From NCBI GenBank assembly GCA_015039315.1, contig WIDE01000119.1, positions 21,774-85,773 on the forward strand: a DNA stretch of 64,000 nt. The letters are read 5' to 3'. The translations under genes and the position numbers were made by a program. Numbering within the stretch: position 1 is the stretch's first letter; each line of letters opens with the position of its first letter. Of the stretch, positions 46,500 through 58,834 are shown in pieces. This DNA comes from Clavulina sp. PMI_390. Taxonomy: Eukaryota > Basidiomycota > Agaricomycetes > Cantharellales > Hydnaceae. A model generated the notes under the pieces. That model was not told where the DNA came from. It did not search any database and was given only the letters and a program-made list of their open reading frames with translations.

Positions 46500-48266
46500 T
46501 GAGTAGTTCATCTCCTGGGCCCATGCTGCCCCGCCTGCAAACTCATTATGGAGTAAGCACGTCTCGCCGATCGCTAGCTGCAGGGGTGCTACTCTGTCTA
46601 TAAGCTCACGCCGTTAGGTCCCTCTAGATCGGATACGTCGTCGCGTCCATGATCTTCGTCGCCAATTGCATTGTGCGTTTCCCGGAATGGTATCTCTTTC
46701 TTAAGTCTAGGTTCTCACATGGTAGATTTAGGGGGCGATTACCGCTGCTATCACCAACATGTGGCTATCGACTCGGTTCGGACTTGGGATTGTGAGTGTT
46801 CCATGTTCCAAAGACTTTTCGGCAATATCACCAAGGTTGCACTCAGACAGTTGCAATTGCTGCCATTTCCCAAGCCATCTCGTACGCCATTCAAGCGAGC
46901 AAGCCACCCTTCCCGATCTTTGTCTTGTCTTTCCTGTTCACGGGATTTGGTGAAGGGCTTTTTGATGCCCAAACGAACGGCCTTGTTGCGCTTCTCCCCA
47001 CAAACCCTAATGCAAAATTGAGCTTCCTTCATGCGTCCTATGGCGTAGGGGCATTTGCGAGTCCCCTCGTGTCGACGCAGTTCTCTAATATGCCAGTTGC
47101 CTGGCATTATTACTATCTGGTCAGCCTGGGATTGGCTATCACGGTGCTGAGTGTCCTCTTGTGGGTTACGAAGCTGAAGCATCAAGACAGTAAGTCTCCT
47201 CCCCTCATTAAACTATTGCGTTCGACCTTCAAGTCGATACCCTAATTACTCTGTCGCATGTAGCATTGTTGCACGAAATTGGGGTTCACCCAGAGGAAGA
47301 GACTACCCGTGCTCCAATGATTCGTCAAGTCATGGAACTCAAGATCGTCCATATTCTGGCATTCTTCGTTCTCCTGTATACCGGTATGGAAGTGACAATC
47401 GGTAATTTTTTTTTCCTTTTTTACTGCTCCTACCGGACTGAATCTCAACGTTTGCTCGTAAACGATAGGTGGGTGGATGGTCACATTCGTGCAGCGTCTT
47501 CGACACGCTGGTAGTGGCGCAGGATATGTATCAAGTGGTTTCTTCGGCGGACTGACAGTTGGACGTGTGGCACTCATCTGGGTGAACCGGAAGGTTGGGC
47601 TGCAGCGAGTGCTCTACTTCTACACGCTCATCGCTATCGCGTAAGTGGGCCCTCGAGGCTTGCTCTCTTTTTATACTGATCTTGGCGAGGAGATTCGGCT
47701 GACTGCGAGAAAATTATTACTATTGAATAGACTGGAATTTACCATTTGGTTCATTCCAAGTTTGTATGAGAATGCGATCGCCGTCGCTCTCGTAGGTTTC
47801 GTGATTGGCCCCTTCTTCCCCATTGTGGTCAGAGTCATGTCGATACTCGTGCCACGCAGGTATGGAACCCGCCACCTATTGCTCTTTTGGCTGATTGAGC
47901 CTATCTAATAAACGTTACATCCCATTTGGCGCCTATAGAGTGCTTGCTGGTGCAGTTGGCTGGGTGTCCTCCATAGCAAGGATGGGTAGCGCCGTGTTTC
48001 CGTTCGCTCTGGCGGTCATGGCCGAAAAGGTAAGTTACATTCCTCCCAGAAATCATACCAAGTCTTCAACTTCTATACACTCATTTTCCTCCTTAGTACG
48101 GCGTTCAAGTCCTCCAGCCTTTGTGAGTCTATCTCAGGTTTCAAGCTCCTCACTACCCTCGAGACTGAAGAAGGTTATTGTCCAATCGCTTAGGATTGTT
48201 GCAATGCTGAGCGCCATGCTTGGGGCATGGTTCTTGGTCCCGTCGATCCCTCGTCACAGCGACTAA

Positions 48267-48684
48267 CTTGGCTCAGGTTTTGTCAAGCTGGGGGAACAAT
48301 GACCCTTGGCTCCGGAATATCCTCGGAATATCAATACTCCCACGCGCGCGGGCGTGACCTGCCCAGCCCTCCACGTATCCCACTGTAGAATTTACTTACA
48401 AAGCGCTAAATGTAACTGTTCTGTAATCAGTTCGGGGTTGCGGGGATGCCGTTAAGAATACGTGTCAGTTTGATGTTTCTCAAGCGGGGTGCACAATCGG
48501 CCAATCAGAGTGTGAAGGCAAATCACACTTATCTCAGCAGTCTTGGACCTATACAACTTTGCCGATGACCGTTTATTTAACCCCGCCGTTTTGTACCACT
48601 ACTGCTGCCATCCATCTGGTTTTCTTCCCCCTCGATAGCGTGTGGCCACCGAGCGTCTTGCATCTGCACAGTTGATTCAACAGC
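48267..48684 (+). promoter_or_regulatory. Conserved upstream block of B-type MFS genes, copy 2
   Basis: 48420-48684 repeats the block at 41560-41821, including gatgccgttaagaatacgtg and the AT-rich gtttatttaac about 110 bp before the start. The part before 48420 is the 3' region of MFS-4. Confidence 0.5.
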
Positions 48685-50871
48685 ATGAGCGCCACTCAGG
48701 TCATTGAGCAATCAGTGAACACGGCACCTCGAGCCGTTCTCTCCACAGGAGCCCCACTCGCTCGTAGACCCAGTCGAGGATCTTCCACCAACTCTAGACC
48801 AAAATCTCTCCGTAGCCTCGAAGACCCTATCAACAAAGATTCTCCTAGTGCCTTATCAACGCGCGCCCCATCGCTCCGTTCTCCCTCTGCCGCCCATCTT
48901 CCCCGCACCGACTCAGTGCCATCGAAAACTGTCCCGGATACACCTGGAGAGAATGTCATGCAGCCTTTCGACGGTATCGTGGATGCTACCGCTGCTCCGT
49001 CGATCGCACGTGGAGGTGGAGGTGGGATGACGATGGGCATGAGGCAGAAGGAGACCTGGTATTTCGTTGCGATGTGGTTCCCAATGTTCTTGGCCGGGTG
49101 GAACGAGTGGGTTTATTTTCTTTTGTTCTGGTGAAAGGGGACTGGTTCTGATAAAATGTATGGGTATCCAGTGCTTCTGCTGGACCAATGGTCCCTCGCA
49201 TGCAAGAGTTCTACAACGTCAGTGACATGAGCACCAATAATTGATATGGAATGATTAGATGCCGAATCAAACCTTAATCTTCCCCTCTACAGATTGGATA
49301 TGTTGTGGTGTCGATGATTTTTGTCTCGAACTGCGTCGTAAGTTATGAGTATAGGCCTCGCTATTCTCTACTGACTATTAGCACGTTTGCAGGGTTTTGT
49401 CTCCGCTGCTCTTGCCAACATGTGGCTTACGACCCGGCTCGGCTTCGGCAAAGTCAGCTACCTTTTCTTCCCTTTTCCCCCACTGTGCCATACCAATTTA
49501 CCCGCCTTTTTATCATAGACGATTAGCCTTGGTGCAGCCTGTCAGGCCGTTGCCTATGTGATCCAAGCAACCAGACCTCCCTTCCCGCTGATGGCCATCT
49601 CCTACGCTATCAATGGTTTTGGTGAAGGTCTTCAAGACGCGCAGGCTAATGGGCTAGTAGCCCTCCTGCCAACTAGCCCCAATACGAAGATGAGCATCCT
49701 ACATGGCGTATATGGATTTGGAGCATTCGTAAGCCCCCTTGTGGCCACACAATTCTCGAATATGCCTTCTAGATGGAATTTCCACTACTTGGTGAGCTTG
49801 GGAGTTGCACTTGCGACATTTGGTGTTCTGGTGGCTGCCACACGCTTGAAAACTCAGGAAGGTGAGATGGCGTGTAGATGACCCTATCCTTTTCCCCTCT
49901 TGCTAATGATCCTACCAGCCCTACTACGAGAGATCGGGATCCAACCAGCAGAGGAAGAAACTCATGAAGGATCCATGATTCGCCAAGTGATGGAGCTCAA
50001 GCTTGTGCACCTAATGGCGTTCTTCATTCTGGTATATGTGGGCGCGGAGGTTACCATTGGTAAGCCCCTCTATGAGGTGTGCGATGCTCTCTACTGAGGC
50101 CTCACTATTTCAATGGCAATAGGTGGGTGGATTGTCACGTTCGTTCTAAGGAAGCGAGGGGCAGGGAAGGGTGCAGGGTATGTTTCCAGTGGATTTTTCG
50201 GTGGTCTCACGGTTGGTCGGATGGGGTTGATCTGGCTCAATCGGAGGGTTGGCGAGCAACGAATTATCTACTTCTACACCGTCGTTGCCATTGCGTGAGT
50301 GACATTCGTCAGTCCTGCATTTTATACCTTTGTAACTGAGAGGATTGTGTCTATAGGTTGGAGCTCACAATCTGGTTCATCCCGAGTCTCTACGAGAATG
50401 CTGTGGCAGTTGCGTTCGTCGGGGTCGCGCTCGGCCCCTTCTATCCGATCGCAATGAACGTGACCTCCGTTTTGTTGCCTCGGAGGTATGTATCCTCCAA
50501 TCTGCGATAGGCATCTGTGCTGTCTAGTTTGCTCGGGGCTGATACACGCATACGGACAACAGGGTGCTCACCGCAGCGATTGGGTGGATTGCGAGTATTG
50601 GTCAGACGGGGAGCGCCGCTTTTCCGTTTGCTTTGGGAGCCATGGCAGAGAAGGTACGGCAAGATTTATTACCCATTCTCCCATCTAATGGTCTAACGAT
50701 TGTTTGCTTTGATAGTATGGCGTTCAAACCCTCCAGCCTCTGTGAGTATTCCCCAGCGAACTAGTATCAAATAAACCTAATATAAGCTATATATCTAGGC
50801 TCGTTGCTATGTTAGGTTCACTATTGGGGATCTGGTTCTTGATTCCTACCATCCCACGACACAGAGATTAG
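48685..50871 (+). CDS. MFS transporter MFS-5 (B-type, tandem array gene 4)
   Basis: Exons 48685-49106, 49172-49217, 49293-49337, 49393-49452, 49519-49861, 49919-50059, 50123-50294, 50357-50485, 50563-50653, 50716-50741 and 50799-50871 join to 515 aa. It is close to MFS-3 throughout: MSATQVIEQSVNTAP start, WYFVAMWFPMFLAGWND, GLQDAQANGLVALLP, REIGIQPAEEE, ending IPTIPRHRD. Exon 1 is 12 nt shorter than in MFS-3, from small changes in the polar N-terminus. Intact, and presumably a transporter of the same type. Confidence 0.85.
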
Positions 50872-51241
50872 GTGGTTTGTGGGGAAATCCACTTTGATTA
50901 GGAAGTTGCGATCACCTTGCACATTATTCCGTACATAGCGTCACGTTAGAATTGTAGAATTCAAGTTCATGAATGCTTTTCATATTGGGCACCAGTCTCT
51001 GCCCGCTGCTGAGTACCCAATAACGCGAGGCAAATCCCACGATACCGTTGTGCCATGTTGTGGTTCGAGGCCATCGGTTTATCGGCCCTAAACCCTCGAC
51101 CCTGTCAACCTTTAGGGAGTCAACTGACCATAGTTCTGGAACTCATGGAGCGTTATCTTTGCTCGGGCCACATGGCCTCATGTGAGACTTTGAGTGAGGC
51201 CCTTGAAATATCAGATTCTTGTCCCTACCATCACTACCACC
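50872..51241 (+). promoter_or_regulatory. Upstream block of A-type MFS genes, copy 3 (diverged)
   Basis: 51029-51241 aligns with copies 1 and 2 but is more diverged: the ctgatcag palindrome reads ctgaccat here. Confidence 0.45.
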
Positions 51242-53493
51242 ATGAGTCTTGTTCCAACACCCCAGGTTATTGGCCACGACCAACGCCATAGCGTGAACCA
51301 GTTACATGGGTTGCAGTCATTCGCTGAGAAAAGCTCCTCATCGATAATCTCACCCGCTCTCCCTAAAGATCATCACAGTAGTGATAAAGCCTCTATTCGC
51401 TCAACTGGTGTTCCTTCACTCCATGTGTCTGAAACTGAAGTAATCTCATCCGAGCTGCCGCGGAGGCAAAACATCGAAGCCGAGCGAAGCAGCTATCTCG
51501 AGCCATTCGATGGTATTCATGTCGGCGAAACGACGGCCGAACTTTCGGGCGTTCCTGCCGCTGCAGGATTGAGCACGGCACCGTCCCTAACGATGCGTCA
51601 AAAGGAATTCGCATACTTCCTGGCGATGTGTGTGCCGATGTTTCTGAATGGTTGGACCGAGTTGAGTCTGTTTGATGCCAGTTAGTGAATGATGTCTAAT
51701 TGCCTGAGGGTCTAGTTCATCTCCTGGGCCTATGCTTCCGCGCCTGCAGGCTCATTATGGGGTAAGCCTACACTAGAAATGATTGATCTCGCCGAGTCCC
51801 CGCTCTGTCTTGAGGGCTCACCCTACTCTACTATCCATAGATTGGATATGTCGTTGCATCCATGATTTTCGTCACTAACTGCATTGTGAGTTTTCCGTGT
51901 GTGTGTCAGGGGTTTTCTCTCCTCAGCCCTAATGACATGGTTTCAGGGAGCTATTATTGCTGCCATTACCAATATGTGGCTCTCGACTCGATTTGGGCTC
52001 GGAACTGTAAGGAAATTCCCGTGTTTTCAGTAGCTTTCGGCACTGACACTTGGGGTGATTATGCATCCAGACTTTGGCACTCGCTGCCATATCTCAAGGC
52101 ATATCATACGCCATCCAGGCCAGCGCACCACCTTTTCCGGTGTTCGTCATGTCCTTCTTGTTCACTGGTTTCGGTGAAGGGCTTTCTTCCGCTCAAACGA
52201 ACGGTCTCGTTGCCCTTCTCCCCACAAACCCCAACGCAAAACTGGGTTTTCTTCATGCCACTTATGGCATGGGAGCATTCGCCAGTCCTCTTGTATCGAC
52301 ACAGTTCTCCAACATGCCCGTCGCATGGCATTATTATTATCTGACCAGCTTTGGGTTGTCGATCATATCGCTCGGCGTCCTTCTGTTCGTAATAAAGCTG
52401 AAGCATCAAGATAGTGAGCAGCTTATCACTCTCCCTCTAAATTCCATACTACTTAATGTCTGACATATGCAATTGCCTTGTCACTATAGCTTTACTGCAC
52501 GAAATTGGCGTTCACCCAGAAGAGGAAGCCGCAAGCACCCCACTGCTTCGTCAGGTCATGGGGCTCAAGATCGTCCATATCATGGCACTCTTCGTCCTAC
52601 TATATTCTGGTACAGAAGTGACAATCGGTACGTCTTGCTTAACCGTTGATTCTACCAAATTAATTCTCACCCAATTCTTACCCTCTACGTGTGATCGACA
52701 GGTGGATGGATGGTCACATTCGTGCAGCGCCTGCGACATGGTGGTAGCAGCGCAGGATACGTGTCCAGTGGTTTCTTTGGAGGACTCACTGTAGGTCGTG
52801 TAGCACTCATCTGGGTCAACCGAAAAATTGGGCTGCAGAGAGTCATGTATCTTTACACTGTGGTCGCCATCGCGTAAGTGGCTCCGTTACCCGCCACCCT
52901 TCTTGTCGCTCGTAGCTTTCGGCCCACGGTGAAGCGACTGATGGTATTTCATAGGTTGGAACTCACCATTTGGTTTGTTCCGAGTCTGTACGAGAATGCG
53001 ATCGCCGTCGCGCTGGTGGGTGTCGTGATTGGGCCCTTCTTTCCGATCGTGGTCAGAGTTATGTCTGTATTCGTTCCACGCAGGTAAGGCTCTCCGCATC
53101 CCTATCCACACTACCCCAACAAAATACATTTCTCATCTGAAAACTTGGCAGAGTTCTTCCTGGTGCGATTGGATGGCTTTCCTCGATTGGGAGGCTGGGT
53201 AGCGCAGTGTTTCCGTTCGCTCTTGCTGTGATGGCAGAGAAGGTAGGCTAACTCCCATTAAGCTCGCGAACTGGATGGATTCCTAAAACTCTATTTTGCT
53301 ATTTATCCTTGATAGTATGGTGTTCAAGTCCTCCAGCCTTTGTAAGTCACTGCCTGGACATCCGGTTTCCTTTGTCTATGCGCGTGATAAGACTAACAGC
53401 CCTCATTTATCATTCCAAAGGATCGCCGCCATGTTCACCGCAATGCTTGGGGCGTGGTTTTTTGTCCCCATTATCCCTCGTCGTAACGAATAA
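51242..53493 (+). CDS. MFS transporter MFS-6 (A-type, tandem array gene 5)
   Basis: Exons 51242-51660, 51716-51761, 51841-51885, 51947-52006, 52071-52413, 52490-52627, 52702-52873, 52955-53083, 53152-53242, 53316-53341 and 53421-53493 join to 513 aa. It is A-type by N-terminus (MSLVPTPQVIGHDQRHS) and by the A-pattern exon 6 of 138 nt. The central motif is changed to GLSSAQTNGLVALLP (GLFDAQ in other A copies), and it ends IPRRNE rather than IPRHSD. Intact; last gene of the array. Confidence 0.85.
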
Positions 53494-54330
53494 CCCACTC
53501 AAGCTCACTGCATTTCCTGCCTGTGGAAGATCTTTTTCAATATCAATTTCCTCACGCATAACCCTGTAGAAATATCTGAAGTCTAAACTAGTTAAATATA
53601 GCAGAGAAGGAACGGTCAAGGTGGCTGCCTTCTTCTCGCGACTCCGCGCGTAACGATTACTTCCTTTGATCGATTGTACAGCACGGCGTTCAAACGCCCC
53701 AGCCGCCGAGAGCACTTCCCACAAGAATAGTCATCGGATATGACTGGTCCCGCTTGCCCGTTCTATTAGTCTTGTCGCTATGCTAGGCTACTGACTAGAA
53801 CTCACGTTGTCTGAGGGCGTCTGCCCCAAGGAGAAAGCTGTCCGTACCTCTCAAGTCAAAGAGTGTTCAGTGTTCAGTCGATCTCGATCATGGATAGCTC
53901 TAGATCTTTATAGATTTGCTCCATCTGCCAAAGTTATCTACGCGACATCATCGAAGCCTAAGATTAAGTCGTCGCTTAGCTTTGCCGCCAAGTGCAAGTC
54001 AAAAATGAGTCAGTACGAGATGCAGAGTCGCCCAGCCGAGGAAGTGTAAAGCAGGCAGCGGATCGCCTTCATAGCTAGCGTCCACGTTCGTTTTCTGAGA
54101 GTATTTTTGTTTCTTCCCTTTCATGGTTTCCAGATGTTGACCGGGCCACCCCGGTCCCGTCTCCGGATGCAGCTCAATTTAGCTCATGGTCACGGGTCTT
54201 AGTCACCCAATCGGCGGTCGTACGGCCTCAACTCTCTTTCTCTCTCTCTCGCGGCGAACGAGTCATCTCTTGCGCTACAGGAATACTGGCACTGGAAAAA
54301 TAAGTCTAACCAGGAGTGAGGACAGTCTCG
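53494..54330. other. Intergenic between MFS array and arrestin gene, with MFS relic
   Basis: Apart from the relic at 53670-53792 no gene is seen. A TC repeat tract (about 54236-54252) lies upstream of the arrestin start. Confidence 0.4.
53670..53792 (+). pseudogene. Relic of MFS exons 10-11 (B-type end)
   Basis: gtacagcacggcgttcaaacgccccagcc matches the exon 10 region of MFS-3 and MFS-5 (cagtatggcgttcaaaccctccagcct). After a gap, ctattagtcttgtcgctatgctaggcta matches their exon 11 start (ctaggctcgttgctatgttaggttca). Nothing else of the gene remains. Confidence 0.5.
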
Positions 54331-56665
54331 ATGCCATTTGCACTGCCCCAGCTAGGCAGCTCACCGTCAGCATCCATCAAGGTGCTCATGGATGGCGGCA
54401 CTGTCTTCCTCCACCCTTCACCTTCTCCCGATCTCCCTGCGAACGACCCGCTCCTGCGAGGCATCGTGGTACTAAACCTGCCAAAACCCAAGCGCATCCG
54501 ATCACTCTCTGTGCGCTTGGTGCGTTATGTGAACGTCTGCTTCCCTGACTTCTCGTACGAGTATGGGCGGGAGGTCCAAAGCCAGGTGGCAATGTCCCCA
54601 GAGAAGGAAGGGAGGCTCATTGAACTTGCAAAGGTGAGTGAGGTGTTATGGCCCCATTTCATTCATGCGATAGAAGCAGCAGGTTGATATTGGTATTGCA
54701 GGGAGAACATTCATTTGCGTTCACGCTCATGGTGCCGTCGTCAGCCGCGCCCTACGAGCGCTCCCAGTATGGCCGAGTATACTACAGGGTCGTAGCGACT
54801 GCGAAAGGTGATGGTCTCATTGGTTCAGACTTGACAGGGGAACGGGATGTCCATATTGTCGTCAATCCTGCCGCGTATGTCACCCTTGCTGGGTATCGAT
54901 TAGCAACCAGGTTACGATGTCTGACATGATCGCACTTGTATTGCATATTCCGTCTTAGTGATGGAGAGATGCAAGACCTCGATGTTCGTGTTGAGGGGTT
55001 CCACCCAGACATTGGAGTACGTGGTATTCTGCACAAACTTCGGAACAACCTTGCTCAAAAAGAACCAAATTTCGTTAACAAATGTAGCCATGGGGTACCA
55101 TTCTCACTTCGCAACATCTAACAGTGGGAGGCCTCCTCCATGTTGATTTCTTCCTCCCATCGCCGCCTCGGGACCTTCAAGTCGACTCTGTCACTGCCTC
55201 GGTACATTCAACCTGGACAATAAAATCTGTCGAGTACCCCAAACTGCCCGAGCAGACGGTACGACACAAAAAACGGCTCTTCATTATTGATGGGCAGCAT
55301 CTCCCTGAATATCAAAGTGAATACGACTCTGCTCCTTCACCCGCACCCCGTCATGCTGCTGTACCCCAAGAGTCAGAGTCAGAACCAGATGCGGAAGTGG
55401 ATGAGCGCTCTGTTTCGAGGTCTCCCTCTCCTACACATGTGAGGTCACCGACCGAGTCTACCTCCAGTCCTATGGTCGCATCGACCTCCACACCTCCGGC
55501 TACGTCATCGCCCCTGATGACGGCTACTGTCTCACCTCCAGAGCCTTCCACTAGTAGAACAACAAAATCTCCTTCGCGGAGGTTCTCCATCCCAAGCCCT
55601 GTGGCTCGCGGGGCCCAGTTCATAATTGGTGCTGGGGGATCCAGGGCAAAGACGAATACATCAGCGTCTGCTCGTACTCCGTCATCATCCCCCCCAAGAC
55701 AAACCCCTCCACTCCCTTCACCTCCCCAGGATACTCCTTCCACCGCTTCGGCTTCGACGGCTGCAACAAGCTCAACCGCTCGTGGCCGTTCCAATTCAGC
55801 ACTTCATCTCAGCATCCCTGCGATTCGTCGCCCATTCTCTAATAACTCTGGATTACCCTCGCTTCCCACGCCAGTATCCCCCAATTATTTACAAAGGATT
55901 CCAGCCCGCAGAGCATATCAACTATCTCACCTCGCTCAGCTCCCAGGAGATGAGTACCTCCGCCCAAGCACGATCAAGGGCACAAAAACACCTATCAAGG
56001 TTTCTCATGAGATTGTATTGGAAGTACGGTTCAGATCTACGGGCGGCACACCCCCCGTGACGAGCGCGGTAGCCAGCTCTTCTGCTATGCAGCGATCCCC
56101 CTCCTCAGAGGATGATACAGATCCTGAAGGCGGGTCGCCGGATGAGAGCGCGCCAGATGGAGATTTTAGTGATTCACTTGCAGATCCAAACAAAGTCAGA
56201 GTGCTCAGGATCGAGAGGCCGGTCGTCATATCATCGGTGAGTAACTCTGGACCTCCTGATCTATGTGAAATATGATGCTTACTTTTTTGAGTTCATCTCG
56301 CATACCAGTGCTGTTGTATGCTCGAGTCTGTTCTCGTTCCAACCTACTCCGAAACTCCCGAGCCCCCCCGACCGTTAACCGCTAATCCCTTTTCCGGGCC
56401 AAGAGCGCGTTCAGGCTCGTTTGTCGTAGGGCCTACATCGTCCTCATTAGCCGCTGGCATAGCAAACTCGTCATTGGGCACCTTTGCGGATGATGTTATG
56501 TGTGCCTGTAGGTGTGGACGTCCGGGCTCTACTTCGCTTGCGGTCGAGCAGAGGATCCTTGCCGCGAGACTGCGAGATGTGGCGGGTCGAGACGCATCTA
56601 CAGAAGGGGAGGCGTACAAAGCGGTCTACCATCCGATGCCTGTGGCTGTTGGGGGTGGCCCGTGA
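54331..56665 (+). CDS. Alpha-arrestin (arrestin-related trafficking adaptor)
   Basis: Exons 54331-54633, 54702-54874, 54959-55023, 55125-56236 and 56309-56665 join to 669 aa. The arrestin N-fold covers about residues 10-160 (VFLHPSPS, LLRGIVVLNLPKPKRIRSL, GEHSFAFTLMVPSSAAPYE, YGRVYYRVVATA). Part of the C-fold follows (VGGLLHVDFFLPSPPRDL), then a long Ser/Pro/Thr-rich disordered region. A return to fold-like sequence (YQLSHLAQLPGDEYLRPSTI, ISHEIVLEVRF-like) leads to a tail with PTYSETPEPPRP. LPEY and PTYS could serve as PY-like sites for a Nedd4/Rsp5 ligase. Such adaptors bring the ligase to plasma-membrane transporters for endocytosis, so proximity to a transporter array is suggestive but not evidence of a link. 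The exon 3 donor was chosen by phase (55023). Confidence 0.75.
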
Positions 56666-58834
56666 TCCAAGAAAACCTGCTCTCCATCAACCGCCCGTAA
56701 TTGCGGTATTCTATGAATCTTGTACAGTCTTGTGCGTGAATGGCCATGTTTGTCTATTTTTTTGGTGTTTCTTATTATGGTTGGATCTCTCTCCCAGCGG
56801 CAATTGAGCAAATGAATTCTTTGAAACACTATTTTTCGTACAGCTTATTCCGAATCCCCATGTAATATATTCGCTAACACTTTTCCGGCCACTCTCTGAA
56901 GGCTCTTGGGTTGCAATATGGATCGTCATGATATATGAGCCTGGAACACAGGCTTCACCTTGACAAATGAGGAAATCCTAGGAACTAGATCTCGCATGAA
57001 CTGATAGCCAGTCAGGGGACGGTCGTTTTTTCATATACACAGGAGGGAAAAGAGAGAGGGAATAATGAAATGACAAACAGTAGAATGAAAAAGCAGGGAG
57101 GCCAGGCGAGATTTGCAATATGTCTGACATGATCTCCACGCCCGTCTCCACAGATGAGTAAGAGGCAGACGCAATAACTACATGCTTGGTGATGTTCAGA
57201 GTAGAAAACTACTGAACTCTTGAAGAGAAAGGAAAGGGGGAAGGGGGAATGAGAGATGGTCAGAAGGGTTTCGGGTTTGTGGGGTGATAGCCCGGTGAGA
57301 AAATATCTGACGATCTATAAGCCGCAGAAAGATAGGATGGCCGATGAATGGGCCCGACAAGAGGAGCCGGGGCGTCAGTGAGCTGCGGGCATGGGGCCCA
57401 CATGTCGATCCAGCCTGTAAATTGGACATAATCAATAAGTTCATGAATGAGCGGAAGGTTTGAATGAGTAGAGATGATTTGAAACTCAATGCAAACGGCA
57501 CGAAACGGCCTGTGGCGATCTGAGAAATGTACGCGAATGCGTCAAATGAGGATGCTCAGGGCAATGAAGAATGTCTTAGGTTGGACTAGAGACGGAATAC
57601 GGAATATTTGTACCTTCATATCTAGCAAAGGCCAAAAGGGCCCAAAGAGACTCATGGCAGTAAGAAACATGCCATGAAGTTCTTTTCACAAAATTGGAGA
57701 GAAACTGTTTCCACATCGAGTCGGCTCTGGTTCATCGTACTCTGCCGAATGTCTCCCACAGTCAACAGCGAATCGGCATGCCGATTTGAAGAAACAGCTC
57801 GGGAAGCGAGCAAGAGTGAATGGATCTGAAATCCTACGACTGTGACGTGCTGACAAGTTGATGACACCTCATTAGAGACCTTCCTTTTATACCATTCTCT
57901 GATCTCTCAAAGAGAATGTCCAAGGCGCTACCAGTAATTGTATAGAGCTTCTCAGTGCAGGGCGCTCTCCCATATCAGGCTCAGGCCGAGGCATTCTTCG
58001 TGGATCTGCGCTCCTTCATTGGACCCGCTCGCGTACATTTCCGTCAGATCGTCACCGCCCGTTTGGTACCAGTTGTCTTCACTCACATTCATTGTTACCC
58101 ATTCAGTGCCCCCGCCTATTATCCAAACTAAATGGTAGAATCCAATCAAGCAAGCTAGATCGACATGTGGGCGTAAGCTGTACATGCAGCTCATTGACGC
58201 CCCGGCTCCCCTTGTCGGCCACTCATTCATCGGCCTCCCCCTCCTTCCCAGGTTCCTAATTTTCTTTGCGCTCGTATGACGGTTTACTGCACCATACAGA
58301 CGTTCAAGCGCATAAAAAGGCAGGTTTAGCACCCGAGACCCTCCTGCCCATCTTCCCTCGCTTCCTCAATCTTCAATATTCCAATAGCTTCCTGCCCTAA
58401 ATAGCGCCAGGTTTTTTCCTTCATTGAAGCCATATACTTTTGCAGCCTTTACCACCCCGACGAGGACAACGGCGAGTTGCTTGACATTTTCTATTAAGCG
58501 TGTAGGGTTGCTAACGGCAATTGGGAACTGCCTCTGGCAATTATATTCCCTAACTCAACATTTATGGCATGTTCTGAAACTCACGCGGCCCATAGGTGTT
58601 TACGACAGTAGCACCGTCCTGAGAGCAGCTCGTGTTTCGTCTGTGGAGTTGAGTTGTCAAACTTTACCGTCGCCCATACTCATTGAATTGATGAAAGCCC
58701 CACCCCCTGGCTCCAATCGTTATTGTTAACGACGAATACGATTTCACGGCTCATTCGTATTGAATTTACGCACTCACGGCTAACTGACATAACACATATG
58801 GCAAATTACAAATAGTCTCCAAGGCTGAATTTCC
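56666..58834. other. Gene-poor interval, 2.2 kb
   Basis: No gene can be supported. On the minus strand gtataaaagg (about 57881-57890) looks like a TATA box, but only short unspliced frames follow it. 58390-58830 is the upstream region of TA-4. Confidence 0.35.

Larger units (their letters stand above)
44388..48266 (+). pseudogene. MFS-4 (A-type, array gene 3): frameshifted, transposon in intron 1
   Basis: Exon 1 (44388-44801) has one extra T in the run at 44542-44545 relative to MFS-2 and MFS-6, plus a separate 3-nt loss. From there the reading frame departs and ends at a stop near 44594. Intron 1 contains a 1,650-bp CACTA-type element (44850-46499). Without it and one TGA duplicate, the intron is 52 nt, like the 54-55 nt of its sisters. 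All ten downstream exons (46507-46552, 46628-46672, 46732-46791, 46847-47189, 47264-47401, 47469-47640, 47731-47859, 47939-48029, 48097-48122, 48194-48266) are open, in phase and the same lengths as in MFS-2. Inactivation is therefore recent, or the extra T is a sequencing error. Confidence 0.8.

Noticed and set aside
48696..49040. Minus-strand frame opposite MFS-5 exon 1
   Set aside because: Antisense of the polar N-terminus; the same shadow appears opposite MFS-2 and MFS-4.
55351..55794. 147-codon minus-strand frame opposite the arrestin gene
   Set aside because: Mirror of the Ser/Pro-rich arrestin linker.
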